Origin: JBDSLU01 sp963844435
GTDB lineage: Bacteria > Acidobacteriota > Vicinamibacteria > Vicinamibacterales > Vicinamibacteraceae
Direction of reading: 5' to 3'
Length of the DNA stretch: 64,000 bases
Assembly (NCBI GenBank): GCA_963844435.1
Contig: CAWJOG010000001.1
Location: 62,001-126,000 of the forward strand
A program made the position numbers and the translations under genes. Shown piece by piece: positions 19,820 through 30,961 of the stretch. The first letter of the stretch is position 1, and the number at the start of each line of letters is the position of its first letter. The notes under the pieces were generated by a model. The model was given only the letters and a program-made list of their open reading frames with translations. It ran no database searches and had not been told where the DNA came from.

Positions 19820-20993
19820 CAGAACCACCATCCCAGCCCGACGTTGAGGGCGTTCGGGGCCGCGCACGACGCCGCTCTGGTTGCGGACCATCGACGTAGT
19901 CGACCTTGACCGCGATGTCGGGTTCCGGCCAGTAGTTCGCGCCGATCACCCACGCGTCGCGATCGAAGGCCACGAGCGGCAGTGCGCCGGCCGGCATGCG
20001 GTACTGCGTGTCGAAGTTCTCGTAGCGCGCGAAGACGCCGACGTCGCCCCAGCGCTGCGCCTTCGATGACGCGATAGCTCGCCTTCGGCGTAGGCGCCGC
20101 GGAGCGCCGCTGGCGATGTTGGGATCGACGCCGGTGGTGCGGCGCGATGGCGTCGTTCAGCTGCGCCGGCGTTGTCGATGCGACACCTGGCGAACTGCGC
20201 CGCGCAGCTCGAGGCGATCGCGGCGTGTAGCGGGCGTCCGCCTCGATCAGGTGCACCGGCACGTCGAAGCGCGGCCGCAACTCGAAGCCGGACTTGCCGG
20301 TCCAGAAGCTGACGCCGGCGGTGAGGCCGCGGAGCGCCGACGTACTCGAGCGCGGCCGGTCGAGCGCGGCGCGGCCGATGTTGGTCTCGCTGCCCTTCTG
20401 GCGCCCTCGCGGATGCCCTTCGTCGGCGCTGAACTCGAGCGGCGTTGAGCGGCGACGTCACGAAGAGCGCGGTAGCGCCAGCCGTGGCCGACCTCGCCGT
20501 GGATGCCGGCGCCGACCTCGAACCAGGTGGTCGGCACGATCACGGTGTCGACGAACGGGCGCTCGACGCCGTAGAAGACCGGCGGCTCGTGGCGCTCGTT
20601 GAGGATGCCGATCGGCATCAGCAGCATGCCGGCGCGCACGTTGAAGCCGCGCGACGAGCAGGAAGTCGACGTAGGCCTGTTCGAGCTCCAGCTCGCCGCC
20701 CTCCTCGAGGCCCTCGACGAACGCGTGCTCGAGCTCGAGCTCGCCGACGAAGCGGATGCGTCGGCGAGAACTCGTGCGTCACGAGGAGCACGAAGCGGTG
20801 GAAGTCGAGCACGCCCGTCCGCGCTCTCGGGCTTGTTGTAGTGGAAATCCATGTAGCCCGACAGGCGCGTCTGCGGCTGATGGTCGTCGCCGTCTTTCGA
20901 GTCCTGGGCCCAGGCGGGCGCTCCGACGAGCGCGACGGCGAGGGCCGCCCCGACCGCGCTCGGCAACGCGAAGAACTGTTTTTGATAACTCAA
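19819..20993 (-). CDS. Outer-membrane porin-like beta-barrel
   Basis: About 385 residues across several frame changes. A signal peptide (ALPSAVGAALAVALVGAPAWAQ) is followed by barrel segments: LSGYMDFHYNKPE, HRFVLLVTHEFS, RGFNVRAGMLLMPIGILNE, PPVFYGVERPFVDTVIVPTTW and AWVIGANYWPEPDIAVKVDY. It ends LNVGLGWWF with a terminal Phe. The style matches phosphate-selective porin (OprO/OprP-like) barrels seen in many Gram-negatives. The start appears to be TTG 20993 just inside an A/T-rich stretch; other starts cannot be excluded. It heads a four-gene minus-strand unit (porin, CuA, DHOR, TonB receptor). Confidence 0.75.
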
Positions 20994-21036
20994 AACTCAA
21001 ACAGTGAACCACCGAAAGCTCAGGGGTGTCAACCTG

Positions 21037-21156
21037 CCCGGCCTACGCCCGGCCTTCATGCCCCGGCCTCTCTCCCGGCCTCCGCCCGACCTGAGCCTGG
21101 GCCTCCTCCCGGCCTCTCCCCGGCCACGGCCGGGCCTCGGCCCGGCCTGGCCTAGC
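21037..21156. repeat. CCCGGCCT array between divergent genes
   Basis: CCCGGCCT recurs at 21037, 21048, 21062, 21074, 21108 and 21141, with near copies between, at irregular spacing of 11-35 bases. Within it GGCCGGGCC/GGCCCGGCC (21128-21136 with 21139-21147) is a perfect 9-bp stem. It lies between the divergent porin and TonB receptor genes; its role is unknown. Confidence 0.7.
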
Positions 21157-21496
21157 CATAAGCAGTGGACAAGCCTCTTTGCTAAATCTGATGAGCTAGA
21201 GGACCACTACCGGTTCTTGGATCGGATCCAAGCGATTGCTCTGGCGCTGATGTCGCAAGCGGGCCGACGCGGCTATAGCCATGATTACCTTGTAGATTCT
21301 TTCGGATCCGCGACCCGAGTCACCATGCGCCAGCGCAACTCACAGTGGTGTCTCAAGTGTCGAAAGATCTTGACCAATTGGTCATACCTCATCTACTCTG
21401 CGCCCGAACAGACAACCTCAGCGATCGGGTCGTTGCACCGGCGTGCGCTCCGCGCGCGGTGTGTCGATCGCGGAGAAGTGTGTGGGGAGGACTACT
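21157..21496. other. Lower-G+C upstream region of the large TonB receptor
   Basis: This stretch is close to 50% G+C by eye, against about 70% around it. An open frame runs through it but the sequence resembles nothing I know and begins in the CCCGGCCT array, so I do not call a gene. It probably holds the receptor promoter and operators. It ends with the Shine-Dalgarno GGGGAGGA before GTG 21497. Confidence 0.5.
21370..21399 (+). promoter_or_regulatory. Palindromic operator with weak promoter
   Basis: TGACCAATTGGTCA (21371-21384) is a perfect 14-base palindrome. It overlaps TGGTCATACCT (21379-21389), one base from the FadR/GntR-type consensus TGGTCnnACCA. TTGACC (21370-21375) and TACTCT (21394-21399) could be a -35/-10 pair with an 18-base spacer, but the -10 is poor. 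Confidence 0.4.
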
Positions 21497-24400
21497 GTGT
21501 CAAAGACGCGTAACGCATTGAGGCTGCTGGCGAGCACCCTCGTCGTCCTGCTGGCGGCGCTGGTGGCGCCCGCGCAGGCGCAACAGTTCAACGGCACGCT
21601 GCGCGGAGTCGTTCAGGATTCCACCGGCGGCGTCCTGCCGGGTGCCGAGGTCTCGGTCATCGAGGTCAGCACGAACGATACGCGCAGCCTGACGTCCGAC
21701 GCACGGGGCAGCTGGGTGTTGCCGAACCTCAAGCCGGGCACCTACCGGATCGTCGTGTCGCTCGACGGCTTCAAGACGGCCGCGATGGACAACGTGAAGC
21801 TGGACGTCCAGGGCGTCCGCGACGTAGAAGTCTCGCTCGAGACCGGCGCCGTGGCCGAAACCGTGACCGTCAGCGGCCAGGCCGCCGCCGTGGAAGTCAC
21901 GAGCTCGACGATGAGCCAGACCATCGAGAACAAGCGGATGGTCGATCTGCCGCTGAACGGCCGCAACCCGTTCTCGCTGGCCACCCTCGCCCCCGGCGTC
22001 GCCCCGACGTCGACCGGCGGCGGCTCGTCGCCGTCGATCAGCGGCGGGCGCAACGCGACGTCCGAGGTCGCCATCGACGGCGTCTCCAACGTCAACGCCG
22101 AGAACAACGTCTCGATCCTCGACCTGAACTACACGCCGTCGGTCGACGCCGTGCAGGAGTTCAGCGTCCAGACCAACGCCGTCAGCGCCGAGTTCGGCCG
22201 CCTCGGCGGCGGCGTCATCAACCTGATCACGAAGAGCGGCAGCAACGCGCTGCGCGCCACCGCCTGGGAGTTCGCGCGCAACGCCAAGATGGACGCGACC
22301 AACTTCTTCACCAACCGCGGCGGCGGCAAGAAGGGCGACTTCAAGCGCAACCAGTTCGGCGGCAACGTCGGCGGCCCGATCAACAAGGACAAGACGTTCT
22401 TCTTCGCGAACTACGAAGGGCTCCGCCAGGAGAACGCCAACGTCCAGACCTTCACGGTGCCGCTGCCGGAGTGGCGCAACGGCGACTTCTCGAACTTCCG
22501 CAACGGCGTCGGGTCAGCTGATCACCATCTACGATCCGCTGACGACGCGCGCAGATCCGGCCAACCCGGGCCAGTTCATCCGCGATCCGTTCCCGGGCAA
22601 CGTCATCCCGCAGAGCCGCATCAGCCCGATGGCGCGCGCGATGATGTCCTACTGGCCGCTGCCGAACACGACGCCGACCAACCAGTTCACCCAGACCAGC
22701 AACTTCTCGGCCTCGGGCGTGTCGGTCAGCAACGGCGACCGCATCGACTCGCGCGTCGACCACGTCTTCAACGACCGCTGGCGCACGTTCGTCCGCTACT
22801 CGTACTCGGACGAGGAAGGCCTGCCCTTCAACAGCTTCGGCAACGCGGCGTCGTCGGCCGGCGGCGACGGTCCGACCTTCACCCGGACGCACAGCCTCTC
22901 GGTCGATCAGAACTACACGCTCGGGCCGACCTGGGTGCTGAACCTCCGCTACGGCCTCAACCGCCGCTTCGTCGATCGCCTGCCGCTGTCGGCCGGCTTC
23001 GACCTGGCCGACCTGAACTTCCCGACGCAACGTCATCGACACGGCCGACGCCTTCGAGTTCCCGCGCGTGAACGTGCAGAACTTCCAGTCGCTCGGCCAG
23101 AACACCTTCACCGACCTGGTGATTGCGCCGACGACGCACAGCTTCAACGCGAACGCGACCAAGGTGTGGGGCACGCACACGCTGAAGATGGGCGCCGACT
23201 ACCGGAAGTTCTTGCTGAACTTCACGCAGCTGTTCTTCCCGTCTGGCCAGATCAGCTTCAACAACGCGCAGTGGACACAGCGCAACCCGAACGTGACCAA
23301 CGGCACGCAGGGCGCGGCGCTGGCTTCGATGCTGCTCGGCATCCCGAGCGGCTTCAATCTGAGCCACAACCCGGACCCGGCGTCGGCCAGTTCCTATTTT
23401 GGCGGCTACCTGCAGGACGACTGGAAGGTCGCCCGCAACTTCACCATCAACCTCGGCCTGCGCTACGACTTCGACGTGCCGCGCACCGAGCGCTTCAACC
23501 GCCTCGCCTCCTTCGACACCGAAGCCACGTCCCCGCTCGCCGGCGTGGTCCCGGCCAACCCCTACTTCGATCCGTCGCAACTGAAGGGCGCGGTGGTGTT
23601 CACCGACGAGAACAACCGCCAGCAGGTCGACACCGACTACAACAACGTCAGCCCGCGTATCGGCTTCGCGTGGAACTTCGCGGAGAAGACGGTGGTGCGT
23701 GGCGGCTATGGCATCTTCTACATGCCGTCGCACGTGCAGGCGGCCGGCCACTCCGGCTCGTCGGGGATGATCGGCTACAACACGCAGAGCGACATGATCG
23801 TCAGCGTGGACAGCAACCGCACGCCGCTGCGCTACATCGACAACCCATTCCCGGACGGCTTCAACCTGCCGCCGGGCAACACGCTGGGCGCGTCGACGAA
23901 CCTCGGGCTGGGAATGGGCGGCGGCACCGGCGGCTACTTCACGACCAACCAGGTGCCGCACATGCAGCAGTGGAACCTGAACGTCCAGCGCGAGCTGCCG
24001 GGGAACATCATCACCGAGCTGGCCTACATCGGCAGCAAGGGGACCGACCTGCTGATCGGCGAGAGCGGACTCGCAGTTCGGCCAGGTCGATCCGTCGTAC
24101 CTGGGCCTCCAGAACGCGCTGCTCGATCAGGTGGACAACCCGTTCTTCGGGATCATCACCAACCCGTCGTCGCCGCTGCGGTTCCAGACCGTCTCGCGCA
24201 ACCGCCTGCTGCGGCCGTACCCGCAGTACGACGGCGTGTCGGCGTTCCGCGTGCCGGGCGCGAAGTCGATCTACCACGGCTTCACGGCGCGCGCCGACAA
24301 GCGCTTCGCGAAAGGCCTCAGCCTGCTCGCGTCCTACACGCTCGGCGAGCTGAAGGACGACGCCTCGACCACGGTCGGCTTCCTCGGCCAGGCGGGCACG

Positions 24401-25007
24401 CAGCAGAACGCCTACGATCGCGTCGGCGACTACTCGATCTCGTCGAACGACGTGAAGTACCGCTTCGTCAGCGCCTTCGTCTACGACCTGCCGTTCGGCC
24501 AGGGCCAGCACTGGGGCGGCAACAGCCGGCGGCGTGGTCGGGGCGCTGATCAGCGGCTGGCAGATCAACGGCATCCTGACCTTCCAGAGCGGCTACCCGC
24601 TGATCTTCTCGCAGGGCGCGAACAACGTGAACCTGTTCAACCCGACGCAGCGCCCGAACTGGACCGGGGCCGACGCCACCCTGAACGATCAGTCGCGCGG
24701 CGACGCCATCCTGCGCTGGTTCGACACCAGCCAGTTCAGCGTGGCGCCGGCGTTCCAGTTCGGCAACACGCCGCGCGTCACGGAGTTCCGCTCGGACGGC
24801 GTGAAGAACCTCGATTTCTCATTGATCAAGAACAACCGCTTCAACGACGGCAAGTGGAACGCGCAGATCCGCATCGAAGCGTTCAACGTGCTGAACCGGA
24901 CGCAATTCAACGCGCCGAACACGCAGGTCGGAAGCGCGGCTTTCGGTACGGTCAGCGGCGCCGGCGGCGCGCGCCAGGTCCAGATCGGCCTGAAAATGAT
25001 GTTTTGA
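21497..25007 (+). CDS. Large TonB-dependent receptor with carboxypeptidase-regulatory domain
   Basis: About 1,165 residues with four frame changes joined. A signal peptide (LLASTLVVLLAALVAPAQAQ) is followed by a carboxypeptidase-regulatory/CNA-B-like domain (about 28-110, GTLRGVVQDSTGGVLPGAEV). The plug carries VDLPLNGRNPFSLATLAPG, ISGGRNATSEVAIDGVSN and FGRLGGGVINLITKSGSN, and the barrel ends VQIGLKMMF. This is the acidobacterial Oar/SusC-like receptor type, thought to import oligosaccharides or other large substrates. GTG 21497 is chosen because the signal peptide and a strong GGGGAGGA site fit it. Frames change near 22515, 23029, 24068 and 24530, each equal to one extra base. No SusD-like partner is adjacent. 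Confidence 0.9.
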
Positions 25008-25013
25008 TCGGTG

Positions 25014-25083
25014 GCGGCCGGCCCTCAGGGCCGGCCGCGGCAGCCCTGTAGCGTGCGGCTGCTGTTCGCCGCACGCGGGCTGC
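25014..25083. repeat. Structured repeat R1, copy 2
   Basis: Hairpin A is an exact 11-bp stem GCGGCCGGCCC/GGGCCGGCCGC (25014-25024 with 25028-25038, loop TCA). Hairpin B has GCAGCCC/GGGCTGC (25040-25046 with 25077-25083) enclosing GCGTGCGGC/GCCGCACGC (25051-25059 with 25068-25076) and the loop TGCTGTTC. It starts 7 bases after the receptor stop and ends 16 bases before the convergent gene's stop. Confidence 0.85.
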
Positions 25084-25098
25084 AAACAAGCCCAATGG

Positions 25099-25647
<549 letters not shown>

Positions 25648-25747
25648 GGCGCAACAGTACCGCCGGTGAGGTGGACGAGCAAGGCGCCTCGTCGGATCGG
25701 CGCAGGCCCACCGGCCCGGCTTGGCGGTCGAGCCCGCTCGCGTCGAA

Positions 25748-26083
25748 CTAGTCGGGGATCGTCAGGTCGATGCGACCGTCGGCCACCGCCAGCGTGACAC
25801 CCGCGCTGGCGGCCGCCTCCTGGAGCGCGGCGTCGAGGATTGCCACCGGGTCGGGACCGTGCGCCAGGCGGCGCAGCAGGCCTTCCCCGCTCTTCCCCTT
25901 CACGGTCAGCACGATCTTGAGGCCGCGCCGCTTGCACTTCACGGCGATGCCGTCCTCGCGCTTCACGTTCATCGGCTTGATGTAGGCATCGACGTAGTGG
26001 ACGCCGACGCCCGACTTGTCTTCGGTCTTTGCCGGCAGCTTGTCGATCGCGCCGGCGTTCACGGGACACAGGGTAAAGGTCAT
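25748..26083 (-). CDS. Conserved-looking small protein of unknown function
   Basis: 111 residues, intact, no signal peptide. It contains TFTLCPVNAGAIDKLPAKT, YVDAYIKPMNVKREDG and KRRGLKIVLTVKGKSGEGL, and ends in a beta-like segment (VTLAVADGRIDLTIPD). I do not recognise the family. Codon use and the intact frame argue it is real. It follows the homocysteine methyltransferase start-to-end order on the minus strand with a 12-base gap (26084-26095), so it may be the last gene of the corrinoid operon. The 100 bases between it and 25647 show nothing. Confidence 0.55.
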   Translation of the reverse strand: MTFTLCPVNAGAIDKLPAKTEDKSGVGVHYVDAYIKPMNVKREDGIAVKCKRRGLKIVLTVKGKSGEGLLRRLAHGPDPVAILDAALQEAAASAGVTLAVADGRIDLTIPD

Positions 26084-26095
26084 ATTCGGCGGGAC

Positions 26096-27021
26096 TCAGG
26101 CGCGGGTGCCGGCGGCGACGGTGGCGAGATGGGCGTCGAGCAGCCGCCGGAACTCACGGATGTGATCGGGGGTGCTGCCGCAGCAGGCGCCGACGATGTT
26201 GGCGCCGGCCTCGACCAGCGGCACCACGCCGCAGCCCATGTGGTCGGGGGTCTCGTCGTAGATCACCTTCATGTTCACCAGCTTGGGCACGCCGGCGTTC
26301 GGCTGCACCATGATCGGCAGGCTGGTGACGGCGCGATAGCGCAGCACCGCGTCGCGGGCCCGCTCCATCTCCATGCCCGTCCCGCAGTTGAGGGCGACGA
26401 CGTGGGCGCCGTGCTCCTCCATGAACGCGGCGGCGCGCTCCGGATCGATGCCCATCATGGTGCGGAAGGTCGAGCCGTCGAGCGTCACGTCGTAGGCCAT
26501 CGAGCCGATGATGCACGGCGCGCCGGCGGCCTTGGCCGCCTCGATCGCGAGCTGCAGCTCCTCGAGCGAGGTCATCGTCTCGATGATGATGGCGTCGGCG
26601 CCGCCGTCGACGAGGGCCTGGGCCTGCTCGTTGAAGGCGTCGCGCACCTGCGCCTCGGTGAAATCGCCGTAGGGCTCCATCAGGCCGCCGAACGGGCCGA
26701 CGTCGCCGAGCACGTAGCCGGGCTTGCCGCCGAACGCCTCGCGCGCGATCGCGACCGCGGCCTTGTTCACCTCGGCGACGTCGCCGGCGTGGCCGTGGCG
26801 GTTCAGCATGATCCGCGACCCGCCGAAGGTGTTGGTGATGATGCAGTCCGAGCCCGCCTCGGCGTAGCGGCGCTGAATGCCCAGCACCTTGTCCGGGTGC
26901 GTCAGGTTCCAGGCCTCGCCGCAGCCGCCCTGTTCGAGGCCGGCCAGCATGAGCTGCGTTCCCATGGCGCCGTCGCCGATCAGCGGGCGGGTCCTGACGA
27001 TGTCGAGTAGCGGGGTCTTCA
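26096..27021 (-). CDS. Homocysteine S-methyltransferase (MetH N-terminal type)
   Basis: 308 residues, a single barrel domain. The N-terminus has LIGDGAMGTQLMLAGL and SDCIITNTFGGSR. The zinc ligands are visible as Cys in VVALNCGTGMEM and the CC pair in IVGACCGSTPDH. This domain moves a methyl group to homocysteine, giving methionine; here it is free-standing rather than part of a full MetH. Its start ATG 27021 overlaps the stop of the activation-domain gene (ATGA). With a separate corrinoid protein and reactivation proteins in the same operon, it is the likely methyl acceptor end of the pathway. Confidence 0.9.
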
Positions 27022-28297
27022 TGCCTCTCCGGTCGTGCGCTCGGCGAGCGCGTAGTGAATCGTCTCGAGCACCAGGCCCCACTTGTGAACCCGGCTCGCG
27101 TCGTCGCAATAGCAGCCGGCCGACGACACCGGCCGTGTCCAGCCGATGACCGCACGCAGCGGCTCGCCGGCGAGCGGCGTGTCCCGGCCGACGGCGGCAA
27201 TCAGGTCGTCGCCGACGCTGATGTAGCCGCACATGTGGGTGTGCCCGGTGTCGTCGGCCGCGGGCCGGCAGCGCTGGGCGCGGATGGGGTAGCCGTCGCC
27301 GCGCGGGCCGAGCTGCACGTGATAGTCGAAGCGCAGCGGGCGGCCCATGTTCGTGCAGGTCGTACCTTCGTAGCGGAACAGCGCGTCGATCGATCCGTCG
27401 TCGCGACGCGTCAGCGTCAGGCGTTCGGCCGCCCAGCGGCGCAGCGCCTTCGCGTTGACGGTGTAGGCGGCCGACGGGTCCAGGACCGGCGGCGGGATCG
27501 CGTCGTCGATGGCCGCGTCGACGGCTGTGTCGTCGGGGGTCGGCTCGTCGAACGCGCGCGCCGTCGATCGCAGCGCACCGCGGCGATACGGCGCCCGCCG
27601 GGTACTGGCACGGGGCGAACGAGCAGCGCTCGCACGGCACCAGGTCGCGCAAGTGCGTCAGCCGCTCGACGTGGCGGGTCAGGCCGAACACCGCGATCAG
27701 CGATTTCTTCGGCCGCAGGGCGCCCGAGTCGAGCACCTCGAGCGGGCCCGGCAGCGGCGCCGCGGATGCCGTGAGCAGCGCGTGCAGCGGGGCCTGCTCG
27801 GCGATGTCCCACTCCGGATATCCCGGGCTGTCGTGCGGCAGCACCGCCAGGCCCTGCGCCTCGGCCCAGCCGCACAGGCGGGCGCCGGCTTGCGTCACCA
27901 GGTGCTCGACGACGGCGGATCCGTAGACCTCGAGGAAGAAGTACTCGTCGGGCTTCTCGTCCTGCCACCGCCGCGCCGCTTCCGCTTCCAGCTCGGGCCC
28001 GGCCCCCACCGCGACCAGCACCGCGCGGTGCGCCCCGGCGTCGACCAGCGATTGCCGCAGGCGGGCGCTGGCGAAACGCCGCCCGTCGAGGCGCACGCTG
28101 TCGGCGTCGAGCCTCAGCGTCGATGCCTCGCGGGCGAAGATCCACGGCCGGCCGTGCTCGGCGTACCAGGCCTCGGCCTCGGCCGCCAGCGCCGCGGCCC
28201 GGCCTTCGAGGCGGTGCCCGCGCGGATAGCCGAGCAGGCGCGCGTACTCGGCCGGATCGACCTGGACCGCCGGCCGGACGTCCTCGAGCGCGATCAT
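27019..28297 (-). CDS. B12-dependent methionine synthase activation-domain protein
   Basis: About 425 residues with one frame change joined near 27590. The N-terminal half (about 1-230) resembles the MetH AdoMet-binding reactivation domain, with EYFFLEVYGSAVVEHLV and the substrate-loop motif LPHDSPGYPEWDIAEQ. A Cys-rich stretch PCERCSFAPCQYPAG follows (possibly a metal or Fe-S site). The C-terminal part, with MGRPLRFDYHVQLGPRGDG and GCYCDDASRVHKWG, is unfamiliar to me. It probably helps return the cobalamin to an active state. It is coupled by ATGA overlaps to both neighbours. Confidence 0.75.
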
Positions 28298-30010
28298 CGC
28301 GCGGCCTCCGGCTCGGCGACGCCAGCATCCGCCGTCGCCGACGACGCCGGGAGCACCGGCGCGAACTGGCAGCCGTCGACGAAGAAATCGAAGAAGCGCC
28401 GGATGCGTCTCGAGGCGGCAGTGCTCGACCCGCCGCACCGTCTCCTCCAGCTCGGCGCGCTTCGCCCGCGACAGCAGCGCCAGCGTCGCGCCTTCGATCG
28501 CGGCATTGCCGACCTGGACGATCCGATCGGCCGGAATCATCGGCACCAGGCCGATGCGCTGCGCCGATTCGAGGCGCAGGTGCCGGCCGAACCCGCCGGC
28601 GAGATAGAACACGTCGATGGCGTCCACGTCGACGCCGAACGTGTCGAGCACCACCTTGAGTCCGGCGACGTTGGCGCCCTTGGCCTGGGCCAGCTCGTTG
28701 ACGTCGCTCTCGAGCAGGCCGACGCCGGTCGCCGCATCGAGGGTGACCTTCGACTCGCCGTCCTCGAAGCGGCCCATGGCGTTCATCCGCCCCGTGCGCA
28801 GCAGCTCGCTCAGGGTGTCGACGAGGCCCGATCCGCACAGCCCCTCGGCCGGGCCGTCGCCGATCACGCCGAGCGCGAACGTGCCGTCCGCGCGCGCCTC
28901 GACCGTCGCGACGGCGCCGTCGAGCGCGGGCATCCCACAGGAAATCGCGCCGCCCTCGAAGGCCGGACCGGCCGGGCACGACGCCGCCAGGACGCGGCCG
29001 CGATGGCCGAGCAGCAGCTCGGTGTTGGTGCCGATGTCCATCACCACCGTGAGGCGATCCGCGTGCGCCAGATCGACCGCGAGCAGGCAGGCCGCGGCAT
29101 CCGCGCCGACATGACCGCTGATCACCGGCAGCCCGTAGACGCGCGCCCTTGGGTGGATCGGCAGCAGCGACCGGCGGCCGCTGGCCACCAGGCTGGTACT
29201 GGCGCGCTTGCCTTCCGCCATCTCGATCTCGGTGATCGACTGGTACGGGCTCTGGCCGATCGAGTGCACGTTCTGCCGGAAGAACAGGTCGCGCATGGTC
29301 GCGTTGCCGACGACGATCAGCTCGTAGATCGTCTGCGGATCGACCGGGAACTCCTCGATGGCGTGGCTGATGTAGCCGGCCAGCGTCCGCATCAGCAGGA
29401 AGCCGCCCTGCTCGGTGTCGTACTGGATCCGCGCCATCACGTCGGAACCGCCGAAGCGCTGCGGGTTCTCGAACGACGCGTCGGCGACGAGCGCGCCGGT
29501 CTCGAGGTCGAACAGGCGCAGCACGACGGTCGTCGTGCCGAGATCCATCGCCAGGCCGTGGATCGGACCGGTCGACCGCGCCACTTCCTCGCCGTCGACG
29601 AGGATGCGATCGCCGTCGCGTGTCACCGCCGGATCGAGCACCAGGCCGGTGTGTCGCGCCGCGATGTCGGCGCAGCCGGTGAGGACGCGCAGCTGGCCGC
29701 GCCGCATCGTGTGGCAGCGGACGTGGGCGTCGCCGTCGATCGTGGTCCGGCACGACAGGCGGAAGTGGCCGCGCAGGTGCTGCTCCTCCGGTGTCGGCGG
29801 GGACAGCGCGTCCTGGCCCTCGGTGACCTCGACCAGGCACTCCTTGCACTTGCCCTGCTTCTTGCAGGACGTCGGCACGCGCACGCCGAGCCGCTCGGCG
29901 TGCTCGAAGAGCGTGAGCCCCGGCACCGCCGCGGTCGACTGGCCGTTCAGGGTGAGCGTCGCGGGCACTCTGTCTGGAACCGTTCCTTTGCCTGTTGGCG
30001 GCGTCCGCAC
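28294..30010 (-). CDS. Corrinoid-activation protein (RACo-like; 2Fe-2S plus ASKHA)
   Basis: About 570 residues. A plant-type 2Fe-2S ferredoxin domain (about 20-100) shows CKKQGKCKECLVEV and a later Cys in FRLSCRTT. It is followed by the DUF4445/ASKHA ATPase region with GLAMDLGTTTVVLRLFD, VMDIGTNTELLLG, GLCGSGLVDTLSELL and FYLAGGFGRHL. This is the architecture of RamA/RACo proteins, which use ATP to reduce Co(II) corrinoid proteins to Co(I). A single +1 frame change near 28400 separates the main body from the last ~35 residues (RRFFDFFVDGCQFAP). ATG 30010 or GTG 29968 could be the start. Confidence 0.9.
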
Positions 30011-30029
30011 GGCGGCGGCTCTCTCAACA

Positions 30030-30287
30030 CTAAAAGCCGGCCTTCGCCTCGAGCTCGGCGCGCACGGCCTCGGCCACGTCCTGGGCCGACCCGTCGCGCT
30101 CCTCTTCCTCGCTCCAGCGCCACTGCGCCAGGTAGTCGTCCGAGCCGCCCAGGCCGCGCTCCGCCGCCAGGCGGTCGATGCGCTCCTGGAAGCGGTCGGG
30201 CATCAGCAGCGTCACGTCGTCGGCGTCGTCCTCGGCCTTGATCTGCGAGGGGACTTCCTGCCAGTAGAGGACCTTGTAGCTGGCCAT
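30030..30287 (-). CDS. Virulence-factor-domain small protein (PF13769-like)
   Basis: 85 residues, intact. It has YKVLYWQEVPSQIKAEDDADD and the charged tail SEEEERDGSAQDVAEAVRAEL. The KVLYW-x2-PSQ-KA opening matches the small 'virulence factor' family, which I recall being found next to corrinoid methyltransferase genes in other bacteria; the name is historical and no virulence role is implied. The function is unknown. The ATG shares one base with the corrinoid gene's stop (TGATG), so the two are coupled. Confidence 0.7.
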   Translation of the reverse strand: MASYKVLYWQEVPSQIKAEDDADDVTLLMPDRFQERIDRLAAERGLGGSDDYLAQWRWSEEEERDGSAQDVAEAVRAELEAKAGF

Positions 30288-30961
30288 CAGGCAGGAGCTC
30301 CCGTCTCTCTCGGGGCGGCTTCCGCTTCCTGCGACAGGCGGAGGAAGAGGTCGACCGCCGCCGACGCGTTCTGGCCGTAGCCGTCGGCACCGATCTCGTC
30401 GGCGAACATCTGGCTGATCGGCGCGCCGCCGACCGCCATCTTGATATGGCCGCGGCCGGCCGATTCGAAGCCGTCGATGACCTGCTTCATATAGGTCATC
30501 GTCGTCGTCAGCAGCGCGCTCATGCCGATGATCGTCGGCTGGCACTTGTCCGCGGCGGCCATGAATTTCTCGACGCTCTGATCGACGCCGATGTCGACGA
30601 CCTCGAAGCCGGCGCCCTCGGCCATCATGCAGACCAGGTTCTTGCCGATGTCGTGCAGGTCGCCGCGCACGGTGCCCATGAGCAGCGTGCCGACGCGCTT
30701 CGTCGTGCTGTCCTTGGCCGAGAGCAGCGGCTTGAGGACGCTCATGCCCGCCTTCATCGCGCGCGCCGCGATCAGCACTTCCGGCACATAGAGCACGTTG
30801 TGCTTGAAGTCCTCGCCGACCACGCTCATCCCCGCGATGAGGCCGTCGGTCAGGATCTCCTGCACCGGGCGCCCCGCGGCGAGGGCATCCCTGGTCATCT
30901 GCTCGACCTCGTTGGCCTTGCCCTCGTAGAGGTACTGGTTCATCAGGGCGTAGTCGATCAT
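30287..30961 (-). CDS. Methyltransferase corrinoid protein (MtbC/MttC-like)
   Basis: 224 residues, intact. An N-terminal helical cap (about 1-85, AGRPVQEILTDGLIAGMSVVG) is followed by a Rossmann B12-binding domain. The cobalt-ligand motif GTVRGDLHDIGKNLV (DxHxxG) is present, as are VDIGVDQSV and IGMSALLTTTM. This is the methyl-carrying protein of three-component corrinoid methyltransferase systems. Its start overlaps the UroD-family gene stop (ATGA), which marks that protein as its methyltransferase partner. Confidence 0.93.
   Translation of the reverse strand: MIDYALMNQYLYEGKANEVEQMTRDALAAGRPVQEILTDGLIAGMSVVGEDFKHNVLYVPEVLIAARAMKAGMSVLKPLLSAKDSTTKRVGTLLMGTVRGDLHDIGKNLVCMMAEGAGFEVVDIGVDQSVEKFMAAADKCQPTIIGMSALLTTTMTYMKQVIDGFESAGRGHIKMAVGGAPISQMFADEIGADGYGQNASAAVDLFLRLSQEAEAAPRETGAPA

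Noticed and set aside
21037..21156. CRISPR-like array
   Set aside because: Repeats are 8 bases, irregularly spaced and not separated by unique spacers of constant length; no cas genes are nearby.
21004..21513. A 169-codon open frame upstream of the large TonB receptor
   Set aside because: It begins in the CCCGGCCT array, has no recognisable domain and ends inside the receptor signal peptide; more likely regulatory DNA.
26096..30010. One 1,304-residue fusion protein of RACo, activation domain and homocysteine methyltransferase
   Set aside because: Each gene has a single +1 break that returns the shadow frame to the next gene. The true C-termini end at ATGA overlaps (28294-28297 and 27019-27021), so these are three genes.
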